Shown piece after piece: positions 22,821-34,897 of a stretch of DNA of 64,000 nt; position 1 is the first letter of the stretch, and every line of letters begins with the position of its first letter. Where the stretch lies: contig OU015496.1 in the NCBI GenBank assembly GCA_907164885.2, forward strand, positions 131,816,875-131,880,874. The letters run 5' to 3'. The notes beneath the pieces were generated by a model that saw nothing but the letters and a program-made list of their open reading frames with translations, had not been told where the DNA came from and did not search any database. This stretch comes from Dolomedes plantarius. Lineage: Eukaryota; Arthropoda; Arachnida; Araneae; Dolomedidae. The translations under genes were made by a program, and so were the position numbers.

Positions 22821-24853
22821 TTTTACCGTTTGTCTACCGTTTTTTATCTTTGTAAATAAAATTTAAAGTCACCATTTTTAATCCAAAAGTTTCTTCTAAA
22901 AGAGTTTATAATATAAAATTTAATTTTTGGTGTTTATTTTAAATATACAACTTAAACACGATATAGTGAAAGCATTTCATTTTTAATGTACCTCATTACC
23001 TTCAAAACATTTTTCCTTTGCTATTGTGCAGAATTTTAAATATTGTTTCATCTTTTTTTTTAACTGTAAATCAATTTTGTTTGTTTGTAATTTGATTTTA
23101 CATCCTGGTACACATGGGATCTATGTTAGGTAAGCAGACATCTCAGATATTATATATAAGCTATTTTATACTAAAAATTTAATAAACGGTTATTCGGAAT
23201 ACGAGAAAAAATAAATTCTTTGTACTTTATATTCATAAATAAATTTTCAGTAAAATAGTAAATAAGTGCATGAAAATGTCTCATATTCGTCTATTAGAAT
23301 ATAAAATAAATTTTCTAGCATTTAAATTTGAAATACAATTTTGTTATATGGGACAAAAAATTTCGAGCGTATCATTAAAAATATTTAAAGGAAAATATTT
23401 TGTTGCAATATTTCATAGACTTTACAAAAAAATAACAAAAAAAAACTTTCTGTTTTACAAAATCCACAATTAGCTGTTAATTTTTTTATCCATAATGAAC
23501 TATTTTGCTTTTCCTTGATATATAATTTATGCTAATTTGAAACTCATATTTTTCATTAATATTTCTAACAGCAGACGAAGATATATATATATATATATAT
23601 ATAAGTAAAATCTTGAAATATAGAAATAACTTTTTGATGAAATGGAACAAAAATTCTATAAGTATGGCAAATACATTACAGTTCATTAACGCTAAAGGAA
23701 GAAAAACTAGCCATATATTTACAAATTTTTCAAGGAATGAAAAGCAAAATATATTGACTAATTACGGACACTTTACAAACAAAATACAGGCAGAATTTTA
23801 GGTGTGTATGAGCTAACACATTATTACCACCTATCTCTGAAATTAATGAAACATAATCTCTCAGGAAACTACCTTAAAATTCATGAATTTTTACAGCTTA
23901 TGTACGACCTACAAAATTTAAGACAAACATCTATGTACTCCTTTTTATCTCACAGTTTTATGATACATTTGCTCAATAAATTATGTATTCCTTAATAGAG
24001 GAGGTATCTAAAAAGACATCCCATAAATCTCCGCCTTCTTAGTACCAGGAAAAAGAAGAGCTCGCTGCAAAAAGAAATAGCTGTCCTTGTTTCCAAGAAA
24101 AAAATGTTTTGAAGTTACATCAGAAGTTTAGAAAATAAAGCTGTGTACCAGATTGATTCAAGAGATAAATTTCAGACTGCAACAGAACCGTCAAAGTCGT
24201 AAAGAGTGTATGGGGGGAGATTTGGGATTGAAAAAGAGAGGAAGTGATAATAAAATTTTTTTAAAGATGCCTAGACAACGAAATGAAGATTCTATGAATT
24301 GATTTTACGGCATATGCTTCTTATTTTAATTTACATACGAAAAGCTTCTACATATATAACGCAAAATCAATATCCGTGATAGAGATTTTTCATGGGAAAA
24401 AATATTTTCTTTAATTAGAAATTATATTTTGCGTCGTATAAATTTGAAAAGAATTTAGCATTCATTTTTTGTCTCAAATATGAGATTTTTTTTTGCAAAT
24501 TTTAGTATAATTATGTATATATTTTTTTAGATTCGTTCTTTTATATCCCAAAATGAAAAAAATAGAGCATTTAATAATTCAAAGCCACCATAAACAGTTT
24601 TTTTCTCTGTTAAATTCTGCAAAAATGAAAATAAACTGATTAAGTTCTTGGTAACCTTTGAATATTCTCATGTAAAAACGGACATCTTAAAGTTTGAAAT
24701 TGACAATATTTTGAAATTATCTTACCATGAATACTATGAATAAAACTTTTTTTCGTGTTTTAAAGTACACGTAGGTCACTTATATCATAATTCAACTCGT
24801 ATGTGCGTAAAAAATAACCATCTTTTAGCGATTATACATCATGTGGCATGATA
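22821..24853. other. AT-rich DNA with a copy of a 70 bp dispersed segment
   Basis: No gene recognised. At 23142-23213 lies CAGATATTATATATAAGC followed by TTATTCGGAATACGAGAAAAA, which occurs twice more inside the mariner at 25112 and 25260. A (TA)n run is at 23581-23603. Confidence 0.55.
23581..23603. repeat. Short (TA)n microsatellite
   Basis: Eleven to twelve TA units. Confidence 0.95.
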
Positions 24854-24879
24854 CGAGGGTTGTTATATAAGTTCGTGCA

Positions 24880-25420
24880 AAAAGTAAGAAATAATTGTTT
24901 GGGGACAGTTTTTTTTTTCAACATAGTCTTCTTCTAGGTGTATATGATTAGACAAACAATGCTCGAGTATTTTTATTCCGTCCATACAGTATGATTTGCT
25001 CAAGTTTTCAAAATAAGCATTTGTTTCAGCAGTCACCTCATCGTTTCATGAAAATCTCTTTCCTGCTAGAATTGTTTTTTCATATTTGGAAACAGATAGA
25101 GTTATATGTTCTTCAGATATTATATATAAGCTATTTTATACTAAAATTTTAATAAACAGTTATTCGGAATACGAGAAAAAATATGGGGAGGATGCGGAGG
25201 AACTTGGTGGCGAGCAATTTAGCGGTTACGATTGTAGAAGTGTGAGCTGGTGTATGTTCTTCAGATATTATATATAAGCGATTTTATACTAAAATTTTAA
25301 TAAACGGTTATTCGGAATACGAGAAAAATATGGGGAGGATGCGGAAGAACTTGGTGGCGAGCAATTTAGCGGTTACGATTGTAGAAGTGTGAGCTGGTGC
25401 GTTGTCGTGGTGAAAATGAA
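24880..25420 (-). pseudogene. Mariner transposase fragment
   Basis: On the minus strand, FHHDNAPAHTSTIVTAKLLA followed by TKFFRILP (about 25410-25325) is the second-catalytic-Asp region of mariner transposases. In the family, RILP continues to PYSPDLAP. Here it runs instead into an unrelated AT-rich 70 bp segment. Beyond the duplicated part, a weak C-terminal stretch is readable with stops (GDC, KLEQ, then RRRLC near 24920). The DNAPAH block occurs a second time, about 25250-25160, as part of the tandem duplication. It cannot encode an active enzyme. Confidence 0.85.
25106..25401. repeat. 148 bp tandem duplication inside the mariner
   Basis: ATGTTCTTCAGATATT starts at 25106 and again at 25254. 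Each unit contains the 70 bp dispersed segment plus the DNAPAHTS-coding stretch. The units are about 97 percent identical, so the duplication is young. Confidence 0.92.
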
Positions 25421-25602
25421 ACACGGTTCACAAATCACGGTACTTAATAGATTCACGTAAACACGAGACTGAATCTAATAGATCTATCTCATTGACACTT
25501 TGTGTGGTATCCACAAGGAGTTACAAGCAATTAAAAATAATCTCGTTACGTACTACTGGCGCCATCAATTGCACTTTGCATGAAATTATCGAAGAGCCCT
25601 AG

Positions 25603-27329
25603 TACATATTTGCTCTGTATATCATGGTAATTTATTTATATTAAAATTGTAAGGCAGATTATCCCTTGCTGAAGAGCCCATAAGAAGGGCGGAATCTATG
25701 TCCAATAATACCTGTTTGGTTTGAACCACAACTGACAGCTTTTGCTACACGGGGGCTAATTAGACCTGGACCTACTTCTTAAAGCCGATTCTGTACGGTA
25801 ATAAACGCTTATGCCAAGGGTGGGGACTGGAACCAAAAGAGTTTTTTTACCGAATCTAAGGCTACCTGTATGTGGAGATATAACGATAGAGATAAAACGT
25901 TCAAACTACTGTATTAACTATTGACATTTCATTCCACAAAATGTTCCCATAAAGCTTAAAGTTTAGTACCATATAATTAAACAGTTTAAAAAATAATCAT
26001 GAATTACTTATAAATTTTAAAAAAGCTAATCTATACGGTTTGTTTTCTTGTCTTGCTATTACTCTTAGAGAATTAGGAGAGATAATTTTTTTGTATTAAG
26101 GAAGAAAAATAAGATTCAAAACTTTGATATTTATTACCATGTTTTTATTAACTTGTTTTCTTGTTTGTGTGTGTGTTTGTGTGTTTGTACAGTACAAATC
26201 GTGCAATCTATTTTTAACTAACTTCCCGACTAGCTAGACATTTGAAACTTTTAGAATAGCTCAGAACACGATGTCAATGCATTTTTTAAATACTTTTAGC
26301 CATCTTTAAGAAGATTTTTACCATGTTTTTGTTATTTTCAGTTAATATTTTTTTGTAGACTGGTGCAGCCATCTAACGGCCGGTATGGGAAGGCAAAGTT
26401 AACGCAAGTTCAAATTAACTTCATTTTTTTCAAGTTGATGGGATAATTCATCAAAAACTTTTTAAAAAGTATTTATTATTACATAGAATTGTCATGTTTA
26501 TATGATTAAACAGAAAATTTAAAACATGGTATATAAAAAATTATTTTTATCTTGTAATTATTTTTTTAATATTTTCATGCTCGACAGGTTTCAAATGCTC
26601 CTGTACTTTAGAATAAATCTGTCTATATGATCAGAAAAGTAGATTTACATCATGTACTTTTAAATGTCTGAAGTCAGTAATAGTGATACTATCAACTCTT
26701 TAATGACAATCGTATAACTTAAGTAGATTATTTTTGCTTTACTAAACACGTAACAGAATATTCCAACATATATACATCGAGGAATTTCCTAATATTTGCG
26801 AGATTTTCCGAAACTAATCTTATTTACTGTATTAACTAATTGGATAATGCTATTAAATTATTTCTAGGAATGTCTTAACTTATATAAATTCCAGGATAAC
26901 TATTCTTAGATTTGAAATTATACAAATTCAATGAGAGGAAAAACTGTGCTTATTAAACAAAAGCGTTTAAAACTACTAGTAGTAAAAAATAATATCTTAT
27001 GTTTGATCAACTTCAGAGTGATTTGGAGCTTAAAATCTTTATTATTTTGGGGCGTAATATTACAGTAAGAACAAAAAAATCTAGTCTAGATTGAACACAT
27101 ATGTGTTGTTTTCGAGAGAATATCTAATATATACGGGGTACTTATAAAATAAATGTGCATTTTGAGATGAAGACAGTAAAGGTAATTCTCTTATATAACA
27201 TTCTACAAGTACGATTAGATAATTCAATAAATACCATATCAATATCGCCCCGATATTTAGTGTGTTGCCGAAACAGGCTGTGTGTCAATTCTGTGTGTGA
27301 TGATTTAGCTAATTTGTTAATTTGATCTA
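25603..27329. other. Non-coding DNA, nothing recognised
   Basis: There is a short TG/TTTG-rich stretch at 26163-26188. No gene or element ends seen. Confidence 0.5.
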
Positions 27330-28700
27330 ATTGGTACTCATAAGTACTAATAAGGATAATGATATCTGACGATAAGAATGAGTGGTTTTTTTCAAACGTA
27401 TCAGTTTTATTATTCTTGTTCCAGAGGATTCTTTAAGACTATTGTTGCTGCATTTGTTTATGTCATGTAACCAACCCCATCCCCGCCTTTTCGCATTGGA
27501 CGCGAAGCGAAGAGAGTCTCCTCTTTCCACTTCATCGAGGAGAGATTGTTTTGTATACGAGGGCAGTAGAGCGCCAGGGAGCGTTCGGATAATTTGACTT
27601 TTGGCCTATTAAGACATTCGTAGAAGTCCGAGTTGGAAGCTGACAAAGTTATAAGTGTTTTTATGTTTGAATTTAAATGTGTAGTTTGTAGTTTGTAGTT
27701 CGTAGTTCATCCTGTGTAAGAAGAATAAAACTGTGTGTTGTTCGTCAATTCATAAGTTCGTCCGTTTGTTAATTCAGTGACACTACAGTTTAATTTATTC
27801 TTCTTTTTATTCGTAGTTGTTTGGTACTCATTTAAAGATAAAGATGTCTAACGATAAGAATAGATGGTGATTTCAAATGTATTAATTTTATTATTAATGC
27901 GCAAAATATTTCTCTGAGCTCATTGTTAATGCATTTGTTTAATTTATTTTTCTTTCTATTTGCAGGCGCTAAATAAGTACTTATAAGGATAGAGATATCT
28001 GATGATAAGAATAGGTGATGATTTCAAATGTATTAATTTTATTATTAATACGCAAGATATTTCTTTGAGACCATTGTTATTGCATTTGTTTAATTTATTC
28101 TTCTTACTATTTGAAGACGCTTGGTACTCATATAAGGATAGATATATCTGACGATAATAATAATTTGGTGATTTCAAATGTATTGGTTTTATTATTAATG
28201 CTCAAGATATTTATTTGAGACCATTGTTAACACGTTGGTTTAATTTATTCTCCTTTCTGTTCGCAGCCTTTCGGTACTCATATAAGTGTAAAGATTTCTG
28301 TAGATAATAATAAATGGTAATTGCATGTATATTTTTTTTATTAAAGCGCAAGCTATTTCTTTGGGACTATTGTGAATGCGTTGGTTTAATTTATTCTCCT
28401 TCCTACTCGCATGCTTTCGGTACTCATATAAGGATGAAGATATATGACGATAATAATACGTAGTAATTTCAAATGCATTAGTTTTATTTTTAATGCGCAT
28501 GATATTTCTTTTAGACGATTGTTAAAGCGTAGGTTTAATCTTTTTCTCCTTTCCTATGTTTTTGGAGTCATAAAAGGATGAAGATATCTGACGATAAGAA
28601 TACGTGGTAATTCAAATGTATTAAATTTACTATTAATGTTCAAAATATATCTTTGAGACTATCGTCAAAGTGTTGGTTTAATTTATTGTTATTCCTAAAT
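27330..28700. repeat. Satellite array, ~148 bp unit, about 7 copies
   Basis: ATATCTGACGATAAnAAT and variants occur at about 27362, 27844, 27995, 28145, 28293, 28439 and 28588. Apart from the first interval, spacing is 146-151 bp. Each unit also carries TTCAAATGTATTAnTTTTAT, AATGCGCAAGATATTTCTTT, GAGACnATTGTTAA and GGTACTCATATAAGGATA. The first interval is long because a solo LTR sits at 27461-27787. Confidence 0.93.
27461..27787 (+). mobile_element. Solo LTR, 327 bp, inside the satellite
   Basis: It starts TGTCATGTAACC and ends GTGACACTACA, the usual TG...CA of retroviral-type LTRs. It is flanked on both sides by GTTTA (27456-27460, 27788-27792), a 5 bp target duplication. Removing it and one GTTTA restores the satellite phrase CATTTGTTTAATTTATTC seen in neighbouring units. 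A polyadenylation signal AATAAA lies near 27724. Composition is more GC-rich than the satellite. A 5 bp duplication fits Gypsy or BEL/Pao. Orientation is inferred from AATAAA. No internal retroelement region remains, so LTR-LTR recombination is implied. Confidence 0.92.
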
Positions 28701-29492
28701 CTTACTCTTCGTTCGCCATGATATACTTGATTTGCAGAGGAGATTGTTCTTCACGCAACGGATGTAAATATATTTCCTCTACATGATTTTAATTTCGTCT
28801 TAAGTTTTCATTTAAGATTTAACAAAAGATTTACTTCCACGAATCATTTCATTTCTATTGCAACTTCCAAACGAACACATACACAAGAAAACAAAAGCTG
28901 CATTAGTGGTTTCTACACTTGATTGTTGTGAGACACAAAAGAAGTTACTTTTTTTAAAAACGGAAAAAAATATTGCATAATTATGTCCCTATTGTAAATA
29001 ATAGTAAACTCCCTGAAAATGCACTTTACACGTCTCTGATACCAAATTCAAAGTGTAAATACTTAAAATGTTTTAGAATTTCTAAAACTCCCGGATTTTT
29101 TTTGCCTTTGCATAAAATGCATCAACATTTATTTCTTTGAAAATGAAGACCTTTGATTCTTTTTGATACAGCTTTAGTTTTAGTTTGAAAAAGTCCCTTT
29201 TATTAGATCGGAAACTGAATCTGGATATTCGATGAACTTACACGATGGGTCTATTTCAGAAACAACCAAGTATTTATCGTCCTCTTATTTATACTATCAT
29301 TATATAACTGTATAAATTAATTAAATTATTAAAGAGTAAGAGATAAAAGCTTTTTTATTTATTTTAAAATTAGTGTTGAACTACGGTTATATAAGACTTG
29401 AGAACTGCATGCATAATCTTGAAGATTTAAAATCGTATAAAAAGAATATTGTACAACTGTGAATTTCTTCGCACTGCGGTATATCTAGTAAA

Positions 29493-29518
29493 GAGGTGTT
29501 AATAATTATTAACACCTC
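29493..29518. repeat. Perfect 26 bp palindrome
   Basis: GAGGTGTTAATAATTATT followed by AACACCTC equals its own reverse complement. Its purpose is unknown; it could be a protein-binding dyad or chance. Confidence 0.85.
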
Positions 29519-29649
29519 AAATTAGAAAGCTTTACTGGAATTACCAATTCTTTGTTAAAAAATTATGTGAAAAATTATTTTTATATTTTTCAAAGTGTTG
29601 TAAACAATACTATGCAAGTTTGTTACAAAACAAAATAAGTCTTCTTAGT

Positions 29650-29755
29650 TAAGAATTTTGTATTGCTTATTATCCATATTATCTGGATTATCCGAATTTT
29701 CGATTGTCCGGATTGGCTATGGTCCCACTTAGTCCTGTTAAATGAGGTTTTACTG
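29650..29755 (-). mobile_element. pogo/Tigger-like terminal fragment
   Basis: On the minus strand from 29755, next to TA, it reads CAGTAAAACCTCATTTAACA and then several GGATTATCC-like phrases. CAGT(n)AAACCTC ends and GGATAATCC-type subterminal repeats are typical of pogo/Tigger elements. No opposite end is found nearby. Confidence 0.5.
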
Positions 29756-30962
29756 TATCTCAAAAAGTTGAGCTGATAGAGAAAAACCGATTTCATATTT
29801 AGATTCAGCACCCCAAATTTAGCTAAAATCAGTTCTAAAATCCTAGGCATGAAAATAAAATTTATTTTGTAGGCCACGGCAATTTAGCTAAGAAAAATAT
29901 AAACATAACGCAATCTTTATTTGAATTTAATCACCTAATTATTTAAGATCTTTTGAAGATTTCCCGTTTCTGTCTTTAAATATATTTTACATTTAGAAAA
30001 TAAGGGTTTATTAAAGATATTTAGGATTTAGAGAATAGGTATTGCATTCTGGGAAAAGATGTAATATTTTAAAGTTTTTGTATTTTATGCTTTTATGCTG
30101 TTTGTGGTGTGTGTTTGCATACACTGGCGAATGACTTCATCAATTGCGACTCTTAAGAAAAATTTAACTGCGTAAATTCAAGAGTTTTCTCATAAGAGCC
30201 ATTCCCAATTCAAATCAATTAACTTTTTTCTGAATTTTTTAAATTTTAGTGTTCAAGCCCTTGATTGACTCATAACTTTTTATATTCGCAATAAATTTCC
30301 CTAATAAAAAGGTTAACACAACTAAATGACAAAATTTTTTTGGCCATCGAATAATAAATAATTTGTTTCTGAAGCCAGTCTAATTATCTCTATACTCCAT
30401 TTTAAATCGTTGCAATAACGCTTTTCAAACGCATAAACAAGTACTTGATGATAACGGTAAATAGTTTAGTGTTTTTTCATTACAAAAAAGTAAAATAAAT
30501 TATCCAGTTATAGTTTAACTGCTGTGGAAGTAAGGACTTCTGAATCGTTAAACAATAATTAAAATTTTTTTCCTTAATAAAAAAAAATGAGAACTGAATT
30601 TGATGTTTTCACTTTTTTTACTTTCCAAATCAATTAACTTTTTCAGTCACGCAAGAATTCTAATAATAATAACGATTACTCCAATGATATTCTATCTTAC
30701 ACATTTTGTATTTAGTAAATAAAAGCTACATCTGCAGTAATGCATTATACAATGTGCATTTGAAATTATATTTTAAAAGCAATTGAAAAACCATGTATGT
30801 TATTTTATCACTTTTCTGCGCATTTGGTATTATGGATTGAGTCTATTTGGAAAATGAAACATATGACTTATATGACACTGAGATGAGTATATCTACAATG
30901 CTTTTTCTTCGTTAGGCAGAGCTAGTTTCTTATTTGGGCTCTATAAAGTTCTGGAGAAGAAC

Positions 30963-31457
30963 TGTCCAAACTGCTTTTCACCCTGGTGTTAACATTTCAC
31001 CCATTTCACTATCATACCACTGAAATGTAAAACTGGTTTTCATTCTACCATCATATATATTTTAAATATCTGATAAAATAGTACAAAATGTTGTAAAGTC
31101 TCATACATTTTTGTGGTTGATGTTGGCTGTCCAAACTGCTTTTCACCCTTGTGTTAACATTTCACCCATTTCACTATCATACCACTGAAATGTAAAACTG
31201 GTTTTCATTCTACCATCATATATATTTTAAATATCTGATAAAATAGTACAAAATGTTGTAAAGTCTCATACATTTTTGTGGTTGATGTTGGCTGTCCAAA
31301 CTGCTTTTCACCCTTGTGTTAACATTTCACCCATTTCACTATCATACCACTGAAATGTAAAACTGGTTTTCATTCTACCATCATATATATTTTAAATATC
31401 TGATAAAATAGTACAAAATGTTGTAAAGTCTCATACATTTTCGTGGTTGATGTTGGC
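30963..31457. repeat. Three tandem 165 bp repeats, ~99 percent identical
   Basis: TGTCCAAACTGCTTTTCACC starts at 30963, 31128 and 31293, exactly 165 bp apart. The only differences I see are G/T in CCCTGGTG versus CCCTTGTG in the first unit and a TTCGTGG variant at the end of the third. Such homogeneity contrasts with the other, older arrays here and suggests recent amplification. Confidence 0.97.
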
Positions 31458-32076
31458 TAGGTTATACAGCGATAAAAGAACTTCCTTGGAGACAAAACCC
31501 TTTTTTTGGGCATAAAAACTTATGTTTTTGTAACATGAAATGGAATTACAATTTTTTTCTTTTGTCGTTATGATTTATGAACTCATTAATTAAGTTTGTT
31601 GCGTTTGATTATAAAGTATTTAAATAAGAATATCTAAAACAAATCGCTAACGAATATGATACAAATATAAACTTTCCCTTGGGTACAATGTAACATCCAC
31701 TTAGCGTAACTGGGACAACATTTAACTTTAACTAAACCAGAAGTTACACTGTATTCAACAGATAAACTGAGAAATTTATTCTCTTTAATCACATTTTTTA
31801 TAAGAAAAATATGAAATTTTTAATTATCTTTTCTTATTTTTAGCCTCATACATATAATTTGATGGCATAAACTCAAATTGAGATTAAAATAAATTAATTT
31901 TGTTAAATCCGGAAATTAATCATTTTGTGATTTTCTATTTTAGGATAATTTTTTAACGAAAAAATATTAAAATATTTACTATACTGAGTAAGATTCAGAC
32001 CTTAATTAAAGTTACGTTGGTGATTAGATCTTAGATAAAGTTAGTTTGGTAATTAAATATTGATTAATACTATACC
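31458..32076. other. Non-coding DNA, nothing recognised
   Basis: AT-rich spacer up to the long-inverted-repeat element. Confidence 0.5.
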
Positions 32077-32842
32077 CCAGTCAAAATAGACTCGGTTTTG
32101 ACTGGGAATGGCTAAAAAATACCCGGCTACCCGAATGGCTAAAAAATATGAAAGTTTTGAAAATTGGTGGAGATGTTTGTTTAGGCATGCTAATGAACAT
32201 ACTAAAAGTCCCCACCGATCAGACTTGAGCTTTCACCGCCATCTTTGAAAATGTGTACACTTTTTTGGTTTTTTGCAAGTAACTTGAGAAATATTGTTTT
32301 TATGAAAAAAAACTGAATGCAAAAATTGAAGAGTATTAAATTGTGAACAAAAACACCACTTACATTTTTTTTAATAAGTCTAACACGAACAAAGATAATT
32401 GACTTTGAAAAGAGTGAACTATCACACCTGGGACGCGGATGCGCGGGTCATCCCCATCGCGATGGGGGATTTGACCCGCGCATGTGCACCAAAAGTCTTT
32501 CATACTCACGTTTGTCAAACCTCTGCATATCAAAGAAAGTTGCAGCAACATCCAATCCATTCTTATCAGGTTGTATTTTGAGACTTGGTGGATTCTATAT
32601 TTTTATGTCATACTTAGGCTGCATTGGGTACATAATGGCTGGAGGTGGGTAAAAATAAATACTAACTTTGATGTATGCAACTACGTCAGTAGAAAAATGT
32701 TGCCTGGCCATGCATACGTTAGAAAACTCCTAGCTAATTTAATTTCCCAAACAGCTTCAGGAAAAATAATTTTTGACGCCATGGATATATGCGATTTCAA
32801 AAGCAATAATCTCCATGAGTTGTTTAGAGATTTTACTACAGA
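32077..32842 (+). repeat. Left terminal inverted repeat
   Basis: It pairs with 34898-35620. The inner 145 bp is coding (MLPGHAYVRK to LHELFRDF), so the inverted repeat reaches into the gene. Confidence 0.85.
32440..32482. repeat. GC-rich hairpin in the left TIR
   Basis: TGCGCGGGTCATCCCC and GGGGGATTTGACCCGCGCA surround an ATCGCGAT centre. The stem is about 17 bp with one or two bulges. It stands out sharply in AT-rich surroundings. Confidence 0.9.
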
Positions 32843-34370
32843 ACTACTATCGCTAGATACCATAAACGGACATACTTGTATACGAGCCATCGTATATGAG
32901 ATTAAAATGAGGAGACTTTGAAGCAGTTTAAAGAGAATGGCCCCACTGCAGCCCTCTGGGTTCAGTACTTTGAAATGGTAAAAGTTATGAAAGCTTGATC
33001 ACCGTCAATTGTACGGTGAAAGTAAACGGTTTCAATATAGTAGTAAACCCGTTGTTGCTTTTTCATATGATAGCGATTGCTAAACAAAGCGACGAAGATC
33101 TAGCATTTTATTTAATATATGAGTTAGCTCTTTTTCCGTTGGCTCTGTTTAATGAAGCTGGTATGCGAAAGACGACGACATTGGCCATTTACGACGTTTT
33201 TGAGTTACAAACAAAGACCTTAACCTCCTGAACTGCGTCAACATTGTGGACAGTGGTTTTCTCCTACACCGTGTCAAATGGGAACACAATTAACATTTTT
33301 GGCTGCTTTCACAAATTAAGTAAACTATATAAAAAAAGCATTATGGTACCACTGTATAGTCGTTTATAATGGCTAATCCAACACCAATAACAGTACAAAA
33401 AATGGAAGAAAATCTACGGTCTATTGTGATAAAATCTGTAGACATAAGTTTTGATGGAAACATGCGAGTTACTGTTCAACAAAAATAGTTCCTTTCAAAT
33501 GAAAACAATAAGAGCGAAATGATCAGCATTCTATCAGCTGAGCTGGAAAACAATGGGATTCGATTCCGACAAAATAATGACGATGCTGACATTCTCATTG
33601 TAAATAGTGTAATTATTGAAGCATGTTTTGATAACAACATCGTTGTAATCATCGGTGAAGATGTTGACCACCTGGTTCTATTAACAGCTCTCGCTGCTAC
33701 AGAAAAAAAGACATTTTCCATGTCAAACCACGCAAAGGGAAAGCGAAGAAAAAAATATATTCATCAAATAAAATACAGTCATCGGGACAAAGAAAGTATC
33801 CTTTTTCTCCATGCGTTCAGTGTATGCGATACTACTTCGGCAGCATTCAACTAAGGAAAGAAAAATTGCATAAAAAATGTTCCAAAGTAAAGATATTGAA
33901 CACAACGTGACAGTAGTTAATAAATGCAACTCATCGCACAATAATGTTGCTCAAGCAGGAGAATGTTTTTTTTCTGATCTGGTATGGAGCACATTCCAGT
34001 GAACAGTCCCTAAATAAGTTTAGGTACAAATGCTTCGCAAAGTTTGGCACTAAAATAAAACCATATATTTCGTTTCTTCTCTCATCTGAAGAGGAAGCCA
34101 GGCTATATTTCTTTTGGTTGTATAACCAAGTGCAGAAGTGGTTTGGGAATGAGTTGAAACCTGAAGTGTGGGGCTGGAAACGTCAAGAAAAAACCCTCGT
34201 GCCCATCACAACTATGGATACATTGGCTCCCAATTCAGTTTTAAGCATAGTGTTTTGTAACTGTAAGACTGACTGGGGATAAAGATGTGTGTGTAGGAAA
34301 GCAGGCATTAACTGTACAACGGCCATCAATAACTGCAATTGGTTATGTCACAAAGACATACCCCATAGCA
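32697..34370 (+). pseudogene. XPG/PIN-like nuclease with cysteine-rich C-terminus, decayed transposase candidate
   Basis: The reading in order is MLPGHAYVRKLLANL...DFKSNNLHELFRDF..LDTINGHTC to 32921. A frame shift leads to KENGPTAALWVQYFEMV (to 32985). Residues are then missing, and the gene resumes at VNPLLLFHM..KQSDEDL..ELALFPLALFNEAGMRKTT (33047-33231). NIVDSGFLLHRVKW follows, with broken frames to 33480. The nuclease core is 33519-33854: NDDADILIVN, NNIVVIIGEDVDHLVLLTAL and LFLHAFSVCDTTSAAFN, whose Asp-rich pattern fits XPG/FEN/PIN nucleases. The C-terminal part (33944 on) has SLNKFRYKCFAKF, VQKWFGNELKPEVWGWK and CNCKTDWG, then a TAA, then in frame RCVCRKAGINCTT. At least five breaks make it a pseudogene. 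The family is widespread and mostly unnamed in arthropods, from memory. Confidence 0.8.
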
Positions 34371-34897
34371 GTTAAGAATTGAAGTTATTATTGCCCTGTA
34401 GATCATGACAATCCAATAAAAAGAATTGATGAATGAGGTGATGCTAGCTGATCCATAGACGATGTTTTCAAGACTGACGATGCGAACAATCCCATACCGA
34501 AAAAAGCACATCAACTATAAAGTAGGTAAGCTCAAAAAATTATACACAATGAAAATACCATAATGAATACATCCAAGTTTATTACATTCGTTTATAAAAT
34601 TAATAGTGATCAATTATCTATATACCAATGCACATTAAAGTCTATTTTCTTGTTTAAAAAAGGCCGCAAGGAGGGAGTGAATAAAATTCAAAGGAAAGCA
34701 CCTGCAACGAGACTTGGTCGCTACCTTTATAAGCAACGTGCATTTAATAGTCAATATTTTGGTACGTGTTAAGGTTACGAAAATGTATTCAATATTTTTT
34801 GTACAGAATTTAATTTTCTTTAATGTAAGTTATTAAACTTTTTTACACAAAGTTAATATTTCCCAAGTTATTTGCAAAAACACAAAAAAGCCTTCAA
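34371..34897. other. Interior of the long-TIR element, unassigned
   Basis: AT-rich, without motifs that I recognise, between the cysteine-rich end and the right inverted repeat. Confidence 0.5.

Larger units (their letters stand above)
24854..25602 (-). mobile_element. Rearranged mariner element, 749 bp
   Basis: The left end TACGAGGGTTGTTATATAAG and the inverted right end TACTAGGGCTCTTCGATAAT match at most positions, with TTCnTGCAAA continuing inward. Both are flanked by TA. The transposase remnant is on the minus strand. Most of the gene between the ends is missing, and a 148 bp segment is duplicated in tandem. Confidence 0.8.
28701..30962. other. AT-rich DNA with a pogo-like end and a palindrome
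   Basis: No genes recognised. The palindrome at 29493-29518 and the element end at 29650-29755 are listed separately. Confidence 0.5.

Noticed and set aside
27700..27730. TAGTTTGTAGTTTGTAGTTCG run near 27680-27705 as a separate minisatellite
   Set aside because: It is a short internal repeat of the solo LTR and needs no separate explanation.
30963..31457. Regular repeats considered as a CRISPR array
   Set aside because: Units are contiguous 165 bp copies without spacers, in eukaryotic DNA.
33476..33941. Minus-strand frames opposite the nuclease gene
   Set aside because: They lack motifs and mirror the coding strand, which has the recognisable family pattern.
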